Shown: positions 42,261 through 51,438, counted from the stretch's first letter. The stretch: 64,000 nt of DNA from Bacteroidaceae bacterium (GCA_902362375.1 CABIVS010000010.1:135329-199328); one strand, 5' to 3'. The notes: generated from the sequence alone by a model not told the origin. Numbers and translations are program-made.

Positions 42261-45088
42261 TGTGACATTACCTTTTGATGTTCATTTACTTTCCTTGCAA
42301 ATTCCAGATATTTCGGACTTCCTGCACGTTTGCGGTCGGCTTCGATACGGGTTATCGCCTCCTGCATCGTGCCGTAATGGGCGAGGTATACCTTCAGGGC
42401 TTCCTTTTCGCTCCGTTCGGTCGTGTATGCCCAGTAACATTCCGGGGCTTCCTCCACACCATACACGTCCGAGTTTTGCCCACGGCATATCCACACCTCT
42501 TTGAAGTAGCTGCGCCCCTCGCGGTTGTTCAGGGCGTTGATGGTGAATATCTGCTGCCGCTGGATGGGCGTGAGACCCAAGATGGCGGCTATCTGCTCAT
42601 ACCTGTCCTTGAACTTTGTCTGGTCCAGCAGTATCTTCACGTCGGAGTTGTTGATGATGGCCTCCTTGACGATGGGCGAGTCAATCACGTCGTTCAGCTC
42701 CTGTGTGACCACCCCGGCGATGCCGTGGAATTTCCTGACCGTTTTGTACAAATATTTTATGTATTCCGCCATGGTGGGTGAGGCGATGGCTTTCCATGCC
42801 TCTTCGATTATCAGGGCTTTGCGCCCTTTCTTGATGCGCATCTTTTGCAGGAACACGTCCATGATGATCAGCACCACGATGGGGAAAAGCACGGGGTCAT
42901 CTTTTATCTTGTCAATTTCAAAGACAATGAAACGCTCGTCGAAGAGGTTCACGTCAAGGTCGGAGTTCAGCGTCACTTCCAGCTCGCCGCCCCGGTAGAA
43001 CTGTTTCAGGATGGCGGCGAAGTCCCGGATGTTGAACTGGATCTTCTCCTGCGAAACGATTTGCGGAATGCGCTCCAGTGCGAACTCATAGTAGGAGTTG
43101 AAGGACAATTCCGTTACTTTCAGCCTGCGCTTCTGCTCCTCGATATGGTCAATCTGCTTGTCTATCTTGATAAGTATGGAGTTGTTGTACAGTTCCTTCT
43201 TGTAATTCTCGATAATCAGCAGGGCGCGTTCCTTTTCCCCTTTGCTGGCCGCCTCGTCCCGGGCAAGTGCCAAGAGGGAACGGCACTGTCGGAGCAGTTT
43301 GAGCCGCCGGGCTTCTGTCGGAAGCATCAGTGCCTTGCTTTCCGATTGCTTGTCGGTTTCCGCATCCTGAATTTGGGCGTCAATGTCCTCCATGCTGTGG
43401 GAAAACTTGTCATAGTCCTCTTCCATCTTGGAGGCGACCAGCAGTTTCTGCCTCAGTCCTTCGCGCTCTTTCTCTGTGAACTTGGTAAAGGGATGGAAGT
43501 AGGCTTCGTAGTATTCCACGATGGTCTGGTTAATGAGCATGTCCTCAATCTTGGTCGGAAACTCATTGCCCTTGTATATCAGGAATATCAACGATTTGAG
43601 GAAGTTTTTCTTCTCCCCGAAATTTTGGTCATACTCTTCCTTTGTCACCTTGAACGGGTTCATGGAGATGGGCTTCTCTTTGGAGTAAGAGATGTATGTG
43701 CCCTTGTAGTAGCCGCAGATACCCTCGTAGGAATCTCCCGTATCGACCATGACCACATCGGTCTGCTGCTCCAGCAGCTGGCGGACGACACTGTTCATGT
43801 GGAAGCTCTTGCCGCTTCCGCTCGGCCCGATGCAGAAGAAGTTGGCGTTGTCGGTCATCTTGACCTTGCCTTCCTTGCCGGTGATGTCGATGCAGACCGG
43901 TAGTCCCTGACGGTCGGTGTAATAGGTGGTCAGCGGTGTCTCCTCCGATCCTTTCAGGTGTTCTTTGAAGAAGAAGCACAGAGCAGCGTCAGAGAGTGTG
44001 AGAAACAGGTCATAGTCCGGATTGAAGGCGTAGGCGTTGCCGGGGAAGCTGTCCGTGAACAGCTCCAGCTGGTTGTAGGCAGTCCGTGAGGGCATGATGC
44101 CGCACTCGTACAGCTTGGTTTCCAGATAGGAGGTGACGGGTGTCACCTTGTCAGCCGGGCAGCTCACCAGTATGTTGAAGTTGCAATAGACCAGCTGCGT
44201 GCTGTCTATTGCCAGCCGGTTCAGCACCTCCTCGATGTCCGCCTTGGCAATCTTGTTGCTCGGGTCAGGCATGGAGCCGTGGCGTTTCGCCTTGGCCTGC
44301 AGCTTCCGTAGTAGTTTCCGTTGTTCGGGAATCTGCACCACTTGGTTGAACACCACACAGTCCGAAAAAGGAATTTGGGTCAAAAAGGACAGCAGGTCGG
44401 TGGCGATGCCGTAGCCGTTGATGCTCATTTGCGTATAGGGCTTGATGACGGACGGCAGGTTAATCTCGTCTATATCCACTAACGGGTAAGAACGGATGAC
44501 CCGGCCACCGGTTTTCAGGTACTCGTCCGATGCCTTGAAATTGGTCATGGAGAAAGGGCCGTGACGGAAACGGAACGCCATGAAGCGGTGGCAGTACTCA
44601 TTGACCTCCGCCTTGCTGAGTTTGCGGTGCTTTATGCCCTTCTCCTTCAGGATGTCATCCACTTTGGCCACTTTGGAATGGAAGTCCAGCCACCTCTTCG
44701 GGTCGTACTGCACGAACTGGCCGCGCCGTGCCTCCTGCGTTATGATAAGGAAGGTGCGTATCTCGGTGAACTCCCTTCCCTCGAAGTACCTGAAATAGCT
44801 TTTCGTAAGGAACTCCGCATTTTCGGGCACCTCGTGGCGGTAGCTTTGCTTGCAGAGGATGTCCTGCTTCTGCAAGGCATAGCCCTCCCCAAGCGTCTGC
44901 ACCACGCCCGAAAGCACGTCCTGAAAACGCAGGTACTGCTCCGCGTCCGTACACAGCTGCTGCACGGGGTTGGTCATCTCGAATATGACCGACGGCTCGC
45001 CCTTGGCCGAGAAGAGGACGACATTGCCGTCCGTCTCCTCCAGCTGCGCATAAAGTCCGTCAAACGCTCTTTTCCGTTTTTGTGCCAT
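42254..45088 (-). CDS. traG: Conjugative transfer ATPase TraG (VirB4-like)
   Basis: A 944-residue protein that powers assembly and DNA transfer through the mating channel. The N-terminal 400 residues resemble the VirB4 CagE/TrbE domain. Walker A GPSGSGKS is near residue 420, a coiled Lys/Glu-rich insertion lies at about 540-660, and the Walker B-type KALIIEEAWKAIASP sits near 765, followed by GVVTQELNDVIDSP. All ATPase motifs look intact. The length is usual for the family. It begins 11 bases downstream of traF and overlaps the TraI-position gene. Confidence 0.9.
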   Translation of the reverse strand: MAQKRKRAFDGLYAQLEETDGNVVLFSAKGEPSVIFEMTNPVQQLCTDAEQYLRFQDVLSGVVQTLGEGYALQKQDILCKQSYRHEVPENAEFLTKSYFRYFEGREFTEIRTFLIITQEARRGQFVQYDPKRWLDFHSKVAKVDDILKEKGIKHRKLSKAEVNEYCHRFMAFRFRHGPFSMTNFKASDEYLKTGGRVIRSYPLVDIDEINLPSVIKPYTQMSINGYGIATDLLSFLTQIPFSDCVVFNQVVQIPEQRKLLRKLQAKAKRHGSMPDPSNKIAKADIEEVLNRLAIDSTQLVYCNFNILVSCPADKVTPVTSYLETKLYECGIMPSRTAYNQLELFTDSFPGNAYAFNPDYDLFLTLSDAALCFFFKEHLKGSEETPLTTYYTDRQGLPVCIDITGKEGKVKMTDNANFFCIGPSGSGKSFHMNSVVRQLLEQQTDVVMVDTGDSYEGICGYYKGTYISYSKEKPISMNPFKVTKEEYDQNFGEKKNFLKSLIFLIYKGNEFPTKIEDMLINQTIVEYYEAYFHPFTKFTEKEREGLRQKLLVASKMEEDYDKFSHSMEDIDAQIQDAETDKQSESKALMLPTEARRLKLLRQCRSLLALARDEAASKGEKERALLIIENYKKELYNNSILIKIDKQIDHIEEQKRRLKVTELSFNSYYEFALERIPQIVSQEKIQFNIRDFAAILKQFYRGGELEVTLNSDLDVNLFDERFIVFEIDKIKDDPVLFPIVVLIIMDVFLQKMRIKKGRKALIIEEAWKAIASPTMAEYIKYLYKTVRKFHGIAGVVTQELNDVIDSPIVKEAIINNSDVKILLDQTKFKDRYEQIAAILGLTPIQRQQIFTINALNNREGRSYFKEVWICRGQNSDVYGVEEAPECYWAYTTERSEKEALKVYLAHYGTMQEAITRIEADRKRAGSPKYLEFARKVNEHQKVMSQW

Positions 45089-45099
45089 GCTTTTTGTTT

Positions 45100-45390
45100 T
45101 TATGGGTTACGCATCAGGTGCCTGTAGATGAATATGCCTTTGGAACGCCGCTTGTTGTGCAGGCCGCCACGCTGCTTGACATAAATGACAACCAATCCAG
45201 CTACAGCCATCACCAGCATGGCGATGAACCCGGCGAGTTTTCCCAAAATAATGGAGAACACGATAAAGCCGACGAACGACACGCCGACCGCCGCTGCCGC
45301 CAGTGTGAGGAAGCGGCCACGGATGCCCATGAACTCCAGCGGCTTTTGCAAGCCCTTGAAAACGGGATAACCCTCCTGATTCATCGTCAT
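45100..45390 (-). CDS. traF: Conjugative transfer protein TraF (DUF4133-like)
   Basis: About 96 residues from the ATG at 45390 (MTMNQEGYPVFKGLQKPL); the ATG at 45384 (MNQEGYP) is an alternative. The frame extends upstream but would overlap traE. It has two adjacent hydrophobic helices (residues 25-70) and a basic tail, the form of DUF4133, considered a VirB3 analogue that works with the TraG ATPase next to it. It lies 17 bases after traE. Confidence 0.8.
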   Translation of the reverse strand: MTMNQEGYPVFKGLQKPLEFMGIRGRFLTLAAAAVGVSFVGFIVFSIILGKLAGFIAMLVMAVAGLVVIYVKQRGGLHNKRRSKGIFIYRHLMRNP

Positions 45391-45407
45391 GCAAGTGTTT
45401 GCGGTTA

Positions 45408-45764
45408 TTACTTGAAGAACAAGGGCAGGGCTTCTGACAGCGCGATGAACGCGATACATCCGCCGATGGTCAGCATGATGGTCTTCTTCACGTCCTGGTC
45501 ACCGTTCTGCATCTTGAAATAGACGTTGAACGCGCCGACAAGCACGATGACCGCGGCAATGGCCTTCATGAGGTTGGATACGGGTGTCTGGTAGGAGCTG
45601 ACCTCCTGCGTGGCCTTGGTAAAGCCTGCCGCACCCTTGCTGGCGGCCATGGCCTCGCCGACCGATACCGTGAGGCAGACGAGTGCCAGCACGCCTTTCT
45701 GTGCGAACTTCGATGCCATGAAACGGTCTGCCGCACGTTGCAATTTCTTCTTTAACTGTTGCAT
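45408..45764 (-). CDS. traE: Conjugative transfer protein TraE (DUF4134-like)
   Basis: A 118-residue protein with a basic N-terminus, a signal-like hydrophobic segment cleaved after VGEAMA (near residue 40), and two further membrane helices (KAIAAVIVLVGAFNVYF; TIGGCIAFIALSEALPL). This is the DUF4134/TraE pattern, considered a VirB2/pilin-like component. It begins the block E-F-G conserved in CTnDOT-type operons. Confidence 0.8.
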   Translation of the reverse strand: MQQLKKKLQRAADRFMASKFAQKGVLALVCLTVSVGEAMAASKGAAGFTKATQEVSSYQTPVSNLMKAIAAVIVLVGAFNVYFKMQNGDQDVKKTIMLTIGGCIAFIALSEALPLFFK

Positions 45765-45847
45765 TTTTCAGAAAATGTTTATGGGTTCTATCGCCAAAGG
45801 AACAGGTGTCGCCAAAGGAACGGTGGCTTCTTAAAGCCATATAGCTA

Positions 45848-46276
45848 TTACATTGCGTTCTCGCAGTTGAAGATGACCGTGCCGAGGTCACTGGTGCCGG
45901 TCTCCGCCAGCCGGTTTATCTCGTGGATGATGTCCTCGACAAGGATGCCGTCAGTCATGATGGCTTCCCGGTAGCCGGGGCGGTGGAACGGTTTTTCGGT
46001 ATCAAGTGGCTCTTGTGCATCGGGTTCTTCCGCTTCGTCTTTTCTTGACGCTTCTTCTTTTTCGGAAGCCTCTTGCTTCTTGACTGGTTCATCCCGGCTA
46101 ATCTTCACGGGCTTGAAGGTCTGCGCTTCATCCGATATGTCTATCTCCTCCTCGGTCTGGCCGTCCTGCTCCGCCGCCTGTGCCGCCTTGGTCTTCTGTA
46201 TGTCAAGGACTATCAGCACTGCATAATAGAGCAGGAGAACAATGAAAAGGAGGAATACGATTTGTCCGTACTGCAT
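45848..46276 (-). CDS. TraD-position membrane protein
   Basis: About 142 residues from the ATG at 46276 (MQYGQIVFLLFIVLLLYYAV). A TTG at 46288 would add four residues and touch the upstream stop. It has one N-terminal membrane helix (residues 6-25), a very acidic Glu/Lys low-complexity middle (about 35-95) and a short helical C-terminus. It is probably an inner-membrane tether in the transfer operon. The position matches TraD of CTnDOT, but I cannot confirm the family. Confidence 0.6.
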   Translation of the reverse strand: MQYGQIVFLLFIVLLLYYAVLIVLDIQKTKAAQAAEQDGQTEEEIDISDEAQTFKPVKISRDEPVKKQEASEKEEASRKDEAEEPDAQEPLDTEKPFHRPGYREAIMTDGILVEDIIHEINRLAETGTSDLGTVIFNCENAM

Positions 46277-46284
46277 GGGGGTGT

Positions 46285-46881
46285 TCAAATTATGGCTGTG
46301 AATAATGTTGTCGTGTCTTGGGGAAAGGGCAGGAATCGGAGTCCCAACTTGGTGCCACGGTGTTCCAGATGTTCCTTGCGCACCAGACTGACGGTATAGT
46401 AGAGGATGTTACGCTCTTCGCTTACGATATAGCCGATGCCTTTCAGCCGTGAGCGCAGGCGTACCCTCGCCCTGTTCGACACCACCTTGATCCGTGTCAC
46501 CGGGTCAAGCCCGAATATCACGCGCCGCCGCTCGCGCCGTATCATTTCGCATCGGATTCGGGAAGACACTTTGTAAACCTGTTCCTTGGTGCGTCTCAGC
46601 CCTAATTTGGCGGCTATGCGGCTGACGCTCATCTTGCTTATGCCCAGTTCCCTGCCCATTTCGGAGAATGACTTTTCATGAAAGTGGCTTTTGATATGCT
46701 CGGCACGTTCCAGCCAGCCGGACTTGGCCACTTTGACAATGCCCATCTTGCGAGCCTTGTTCTTGACTGCCGTCTCGCTCATGCCGACCACTCCGGCAGT
46801 ATAGGCCGTGGTCTCCACCGGGTAGGTCTCGGCGAGCAGGGCAGTCTTCCGTTCGTCCCATCTGTTCTTTCCCATGGTCAT
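46285..46881 (-). CDS. TraC-position DNA-binding protein
   Basis: A 198-residue basic protein with two helix-turn-helix-like segments (GMSETAVKNKARKMGI near 33-48 and GISKMSVSRIAAKLGL near 79-94) and a C-terminal half rich in Arg and hydrophobic residues. DNA binding is likely. It may control the operon or act in partition with the ParA-like protein. Its start overlaps the preceding stop by ATGA. Some relatives are annotated as transposon transfer proteins without known function. Confidence 0.6.
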   Translation of the reverse strand: MTMGKNRWDERKTALLAETYPVETTAYTAGVVGMSETAVKNKARKMGIVKVAKSGWLERAEHIKSHFHEKSFSEMGRELGISKMSVSRIAAKLGLRRTKEQVYKVSSRIRCEMIRRERRRVIFGLDPVTRIKVVSNRARVRLRSRLKGIGYIVSEERNILYYTVSLVRKEHLEHRGTKLGLRFLPFPQDTTTLFTAII

Positions 46882-47321
46882 GCTTCCTTGTAATTCGTGA
46901 AAAGTGATTTCTTCTCCCGGCGGTACCGGGCAAGCTGTGGCAGGAACGCCCCGAAGAAGGCACGGACGATGGCGTTCACGAGGTCGGAACGGCAGCGGCC
47001 CTGAATGTCGCAGTCGTCCAGCGAATCGGCAAGGTCGCGGTCCAGTTTGCAGACCAGACGCTCGTTCTTGTCATCCCTTTGGTCGGCGGTGTCAAGATAG
47101 GACAGGAAGTCCTGCCAGCAATTTTCGATATTGCCCGAAAGGGAAACGGATAGCTCGGACTGTTCCTTGGCCGCTTCCAGACTATCCTGTGCATCGGATG
47201 TTTCCTGATGGCTGTTGGAAAGCATGATGTCGGGGTCGTTGATGCCTTTGGTCAGGTCATCTATTTCCGGAATGTCTTTTGTCATTGCGCTATGGTTGTT
47301 GATGTTACTGTTCATTTTCAT
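46878..47321 (-). CDS. TraB-position protein (DUF3408-like)
   Basis: About 147 residues from the ATG at 47321 (MKMNSNINNHSAM); ATGs at 47315 and 47285 are alternatives. It has an acidic, flexible N-terminal half and a helical C-terminal domain (RSDLVNAIVRAFFGAFLPQL) like DUF3408, which follows the ParA-like gene in CTnDOT-type operons. It overlaps the traA end by about 17 bases. It is probably the DNA-binding partner of the ParA-like ATPase. Confidence 0.65.
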   Translation of the reverse strand: MKMNSNINNHSAMTKDIPEIDDLTKGINDPDIMLSNSHQETSDAQDSLEAAKEQSELSVSLSGNIENCWQDFLSYLDTADQRDDKNERLVCKLDRDLADSLDDCDIQGRCRSDLVNAIVRAFFGAFLPQLARYRREKKSLFTNYKEA

Positions 47322-48093
47322 TCTCTGTTGTCGGTCTCGCTTCGGATTTCTCCTTGTCATTCTTCTCCGTCTGCTGTATGCTGGGTAGGACAACTTCACG
47401 GATGGGCATGGCCGTATCGAAGATGTCGGTATAGATTCGCTCAAAGACCGGCGCGACGATGCCGCCCTGCATGTCGAGGGCGGCCATGGTGCTGAAACGC
47501 TCCATGTCGGCACGCTTGGGTATCCTTGCGGTCACGTGCCCGTAGTTGGAGAACGTCTCCCTCGCGTTGTCCCAGATGACCAGCTCGGAGCGTTTGCCGA
47601 CCCTGCCGTCATGCAGGTTGGGGACGATGAAGAGCCTCGCCTTCATCCGTCCGCCGACGGCTTTGCGCAGGCGGTCTATGAACATGAGGAAACTGGCTGT
47701 GGAGGGCACTGTCACCAGATCGTAATGGAACGGTACGATGATGATGTCCGAATTGACGAACATGGGGATCAGACCGTTCGCTTTCAAGCTTCCGGGGGAA
47801 TCCATGAGCACCACGTCTATGCTGGGGTCGTTGTGCAGCTTTTCCATCAGGTCGGTCATGGCCTTCTTGTCGTTGGCCTCGTATGACAGCACATCGTAGG
47901 GCGTATGCTCCTCGCCGTATTTGCGGATGTCCGCCTTGCGGCACTTGACGATGGAGTGCTGGAAGTCGCAGTCGATGACGGCCACACGCACGCCCTTCGT
48001 CACCAGATAATTGGCGAAGGTTACGCAGAGCGTCGTCTTGCCGACGCCGCCTTTTTGGTTGGCAAATGTCACTATGACCGGTGTCTGTATCAT
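47305..48093 (-). CDS. traA: ParA-like ATPase TraA
   Basis: A 262-residue Walker-type ATPase: the deviant Walker A KGGVGKTT near residues 14-21, then VVLMDSPGS near 94-102 and a switch region. ParA-like proteins move or position DNA. TraA opens the CTnDOT transfer operon but its exact role there is not settled. The promoter with a TAATTTTG box lies 27-34 bases upstream. It is first in the reverse-strand transfer operon 48093-32226. Confidence 0.85.
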   Translation of the reverse strand: MIQTPVIVTFANQKGGVGKTTLCVTFANYLVTKGVRVAVIDCDFQHSIVKCRKADIRKYGEEHTPYDVLSYEANDKKAMTDLMEKLHNDPSIDVVLMDSPGSLKANGLIPMFVNSDIIIVPFHYDLVTVPSTASFLMFIDRLRKAVGGRMKARLFIVPNLHDGRVGKRSELVIWDNARETFSNYGHVTARIPKRADMERFSTMAALDMQGGIVAPVFERIYTDIFDTAMPIREVVLPSIQQTEKNDKEKSEARPTTENENEQ

Positions 48094-48119
48094 GTCCGTG
48101 CGATAATTGATTACGGCTC

Positions 48120-48127
48120 AAAATTAC
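48120..48127 (-). promoter_or_regulatory. -7 box of the transfer operon
   Basis: On the reverse strand the sequence reads TAATTTTG, an exact TAnnTTTG match. No clear TTG -33 element is present at the right distance, which fits a promoter needing an activator. The traA ATG is about 27 bases downstream. Confidence 0.55.
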
Positions 48128-48236
48128 CGTCCGAAGCACCGGAAAAACGAAATGTGCAACACTTATGTGCTTTGAGTCAGCCAAACCTGAATATATGACA
48201 AATGGGATACTTGGCTATCAGGGTTGACTGAAACCG

Positions 48237-48286
48237 AAAAGGTTACGGCAGAAAGTCCGCAGGGGAACTTTAATGCCGTAACCTTT
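48237..48286 (-). terminator. Long hairpin between relaxase and traA genes
   Basis: AAAAGGTTACGGCA (48237-48250) pairs with TGCCGTAACCTTT (48274-48286). The 23-base loop contains a further short AAAGT/ACTTT pairing. On the reverse strand it lies after the relaxase stop and is followed by TTTTCGGTTT, so it probably ends the mob transcript before the tra promoter. Confidence 0.65.
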
Positions 48287-48314
48287 CTGTCCTGTGTGCC
48301 GTGATTATGTGAAG

Positions 48315-49874
48315 TCACCTTTTCAGTGATCGTCCATCATCAATCTCATCGTAGTTACCCTTGTGTCCGACTTCCCACTCACGCTTCTCGCTTTGACTGC
48401 CGCCTCCTGCATCACGCAACTTGACATGATGTGAATGCGGCCGAGCGGCATTCCGGACTGGAACTTTGTTCGTCTGTTTTTTGGAAGTTTTTCGTTTCAG
48501 ACGGTCGAGGTCGAAGCCTTCCTCCGTCAGGTTGATAAGGATGTGACGTTTGAAATTGATGGCGTAGGTTGATCCGCCATTCTCCCGAATGATGAAACCC
48601 TCCGCATAGAGACGGCTCCTGACGGACGTGTCCGCCTCCTCATTGAAGATTTCCTGCAAACGTAGGACGGCATCCATACGGGATGTCGGCTTCTCCGATG
48701 AGAGGGCAACCAAATCCGGACGGTTGACCTTGAAGATTTGACAGAGCAGATCTCTTTCCGCTTCGGAGACGGGGCTGAACTTCTCCACCCATGCGATGCG
48801 GTTGTTCCGGTCGATGGCTTCCGCCATGAACGGTTTCAACGGACGTGTCTGACCGTCAAAATAGATGACACCTTTCTTTATATAGGCACGCTGTTTACGA
48901 ATTTTATCGTAAATCTCGCCTTGGGTAATCTTGGGGTTGAGTGTGAGCAGGCGGTCTATGAAGTCCTCGATGCGGTCAAGACGCTCTTCGGGGGTGGCGA
49001 AGTCCAGCAGCTCGTCCATGGCCAGCACCCTTGCGCCGTTGATTACCGTCTTGTTCGCATGGTCAACCAGCATGTAGCCATAAGGCTTGTCCTTCTTGCC
49101 GAAAAATACGAGGTCGATACCGAACTTGGCTTTCAGTTCCTTTTGCAGCTCTTCCTTGTTCGTGCTCACGTCCCAGTACTTTTTGAGGATGTTCCTTAAC
49201 TGGCGGCAGCGTGCCCTGTCACGGTAGCCGTTCCTGTACAAGGCTTCTATCTCTGAGAGCGGAAGTTTCTGCTGCACTTTTCCTCCATGCTTGATGAATA
49301 CAATACCGTCCTTTTGATAGGTTTCATATCCCATGGAGGTCATGACGGACTTGAACTGGGCGAATGAAGAAAAGGTGTACTGTTTGGCATCATTTATGTC
49401 CTTTCCGGTTTTCTGTTTCCGGTTCGTTCCAAGGATACGGTCAATGACTTCCTGCGAACGCCTGCGCTCATGATCATGGGCAATCTTCTTTCCGTCCGGC
49501 GCAATTCGCGAGGTGACGATATGCAGGTGGGTGTTGTCCGTGTCATGGTGTGAATAGACCAGCAGCGGTTGCCCGGCTTCGCCATATCCCATTTCCTTAA
49601 GATATTGGTGTGCGAACTCAAGCAACTCGGATTCCGACTGCTCATGGCCTTTGCAGGATATGGCCACATGGAACTGCGCTTTCTGAATCCGGCTGTTCCG
49701 GGAGCTGTATTCTTGAAGGTATCTGACCAGTTCTTCTGAGGTAGGCTTACCGAACGTGCCGAGTGCTCCGAAATTCTGGATTTCGAGCAGCCGGGCGACA
49801 CCTTTCGACACTTTCCGTTCGTTGTAACCGACTGCATGGAAGTTCGTACTTCCGGGTAATATGGTGGCTATCAT
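48315..49874 (-). CDS. Relaxase (MobP-type, HUH/HxHxH)
   Basis: A 519-residue protein with a P-family relaxase domain: a tyrosine-containing N-terminus (HAVGYNERKVSKG) and the metal-binding motif HHDTDNTHLHIVTSR near residues 108-122. The enzyme nicks oriT, stays bound to the 5' end and is transferred. The C-terminal half is helical and basic. In CTnDOT the equivalent is MobB. It lies 86 bases downstream of the relaxosome protein gene, and the two form a mob operon. Confidence 0.85.
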   Translation of the reverse strand: MIATILPGSTNFHAVGYNERKVSKGVARLLEIQNFGALGTFGKPTSEELVRYLQEYSSRNSRIQKAQFHVAISCKGHEQSESELLEFAHQYLKEMGYGEAGQPLLVYSHHDTDNTHLHIVTSRIAPDGKKIAHDHERRRSQEVIDRILGTNRKQKTGKDINDAKQYTFSSFAQFKSVMTSMGYETYQKDGIVFIKHGGKVQQKLPLSEIEALYRNGYRDRARCRQLRNILKKYWDVSTNKEELQKELKAKFGIDLVFFGKKDKPYGYMLVDHANKTVINGARVLAMDELLDFATPEERLDRIEDFIDRLLTLNPKITQGEIYDKIRKQRAYIKKGVIYFDGQTRPLKPFMAEAIDRNNRIAWVEKFSPVSEAERDLLCQIFKVNRPDLVALSSEKPTSRMDAVLRLQEIFNEEADTSVRSRLYAEGFIIRENGGSTYAINFKRHILINLTEEGFDLDRLKRKTSKKQTNKVPVRNAARPHSHHVKLRDAGGGSQSEKREWEVGHKGNYDEIDDGRSLKR

Positions 49875-49960
49875 CTTGCGTGCTGTTTATCGGGTGATTG
49901 AAATAACGGGGTAAATGATTTCCTGAAACTGAGGTATGATTGTATCTGGGTTTAAGGCTT

Positions 49961-50347
49961 TCAGAGTTTGACGGCCTTTTGAGTGACGGCATCCAGTTCC
50001 CTTTTTATCCCGTTCAAAGTGCGCTGTGTTTCGAGGATGGTAGGAAGCAGGACTTCACGGACATAGCTTGGTGGCAGCAGTCCTGCCACCGAAAGCTCGT
50101 TGGCACGCTTGACCGACTGGTTCAGGTTGCCGCCTGCCCAGGACAATTCGTTTTGGAACTTTCGGTAGAACGCACCGAGTTCCTTAATGAGTTCGAGCCT
50201 TTGCTTCACATGGACGTTGGAATACTCCACCACGGCACAGCGTATATAGTGGCTTATGGAGCCGTATGGTTCTGATTTCTCTTTGAACAGGGCGGCTTCC
50301 TCCGGGGTGAGCCGCAACTGGAATACTTTGGTTCTCTGTCTCGTCAT
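49961..50347 (-). CDS. Relaxosome accessory protein (MobA/MobC-type)
   Basis: A 128-residue protein from the ATG at 50347 (MTRQRTKVFQLRLTPEEAAL). The longer frame to 50506 runs into the oriT-like region and is probably non-coding. A ribbon-helix-helix-like N-terminus (VFQLRLTPEEAALFKEK) is followed by a helical region with WAGGNLNQ, the signature of MobC-like relaxosome proteins. It would bind oriT and help the relaxase. The relaxase gene follows 86 bases downstream on the same strand. Confidence 0.75.
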   Translation of the reverse strand: MTRQRTKVFQLRLTPEEAALFKEKSEPYGSISHYIRCAVVEYSNVHVKQRLELIKELGAFYRKFQNELSWAGGNLNQSVKRANELSVAGLLPPSYVREVLLPTILETQRTLNGIKRELDAVTQKAVKL

Positions 50348-50379
50348 ACTTTGATAAACTTGTTTATGGGTTTTCCCGA

Positions 50380-50470
50380 AAACATTTCGCAAGGCGAAAC
50401 AGCGATGCAATCGCCCCGATGCGGCAGCAGTCGGCAAGTCACCTTTGGCAGGACGAAACGGAGTTTTGTA
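50380..50470. other. Candidate origin of transfer (oriT)
   Basis: Directly upstream of the mob genes are two nested inverted repeats, TTTCGC-AAG-GCGAAA (50385-50399) and GCGAT-GCA-ATCGC (50402-50414), followed by a GC-rich stretch. oriTs of this relaxase type lie next to the relaxosome gene and contain inverted repeats close to nic. The nic site itself cannot be placed from sequence alone. Confidence 0.45.
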
Positions 50471-51213
50471 ATGACAAAGGTACAACTTGCTTGACAAAAC
50501 CTGCAACGCAGTCCGATATGCTCCCGGACACTTTTTGCACCAAAATTATCGTAGGGAAACGTATTGCAAAGAAATGGGCAACACAATTCTTTGATAAGGC
50601 GGTTTGTACCAACCGAAGTCCCGAAAGTCCGATGTGCTTAGGATACTTAGTCGGTTGGTTTACAGGTCAGATGTAACACGCTACTGTATTTCTATATGCC
50701 TTTTGGAGCACGGACGTAGGAACGTTGGTTTGCTCAGTTGTCCCTACCATAATTTGCAAATTTGCATTGTTTTGGATTCTTGATAATCCGAAATCTCGTG
50801 ATTGCAGTCTGACGGTGCAGGAATGCGGTTGTATCAAAATCCATGTTTCCATGGCATCAAAGTACAACGGTAAACGGTACATTACCATACAAGAACCTGA
50901 AATCAGACTTTTGGAAGTCTGCGTTCTCTTGGACTGGCGGTTATAACAACCCGAATGTTCCAGTATTCAAGATGCACAAATACTGATATTCAATGTATGG
51001 GGAATAAGAGGGAAAAGAAGTTTTGGGATATAGAAAGCCGGGAATGTCGGTAACACATTCCGAGAATTTGCTGGGTGAAAATGTTACGTGAAAAATGTTG
51101 AGAAACCGCTTAAAATAGTGATGATTTTATTTCTCTAATTCACAGATTATTAGTATATTTACATAAGGAATGCCTATATAAGGTTACGCCTTCTGACAAT
51201 AAAATTGCATACC
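50471..51213. other. Non-coding stretch between mob genes and small membrane protein
   Basis: Short open frames occur (for example 50725-50946) but none has convincing codon use or a recognisable product. TATATTTA at about 51155-51162 resembles a weak -7 box for the small membrane protein. Nothing else is supported. Confidence 0.4.
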
Positions 51214-51438
51214 ATGTTCGAGTTATTGCTTCTTATATATCTGCTGCCGCTCATCGCAATCGTTGCGCTGCTTTTGAAGCTGGCCATTGGGCTGGTCAGG
51301 GCGGTGTTTCGACTGGCTCTATGGCTGGTCAGGAAGTCATTTGTTCTTTTAGGAAAGGGGCTGCTGCTGGCTTTCGTTTTCATTGTGGGAAGTAGGAGGA
51401 CATCTGCCGGGAATTATACTGACGGGCAGCAACGATAA
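51214..51438 (+). CDS. Small membrane protein
   Basis: A 74-residue protein from the ATG at 51214; an in-frame TTG lies three codons earlier. It has an almost continuous hydrophobic stretch (FELLLLIYLLPLIAIVALLL, then LAIGLVRAVFRLALWL) with interspersed Arg and Lys, and a short polar tail. Probably two membrane helices. It lies beside the integrase gene, convergent with it, and upstream of a terminator hairpin that serves the integrase. Function unknown. Confidence 0.5.
   Translation: MFELLLLIYLLPLIAIVALLLKLAIGLVRAVFRLALWLVRKSFVLLGKGLLLAFVFIVGSRRTSAGNYTDGQQR

Noticed and set aside
42845..43903. 352-residue forward frame inside traG
   Set aside because: It is antisense to the intact VirB4-like ATPase and has no recognisable domain. 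Long shadow frames are common in this GC-richer region.
50667..50946. Two overlapping 73-residue frames on opposite strands
   Set aside because: Neither has a recognisable motif or supporting promoter, and they overlap each other, so the stretch was left as non-coding.
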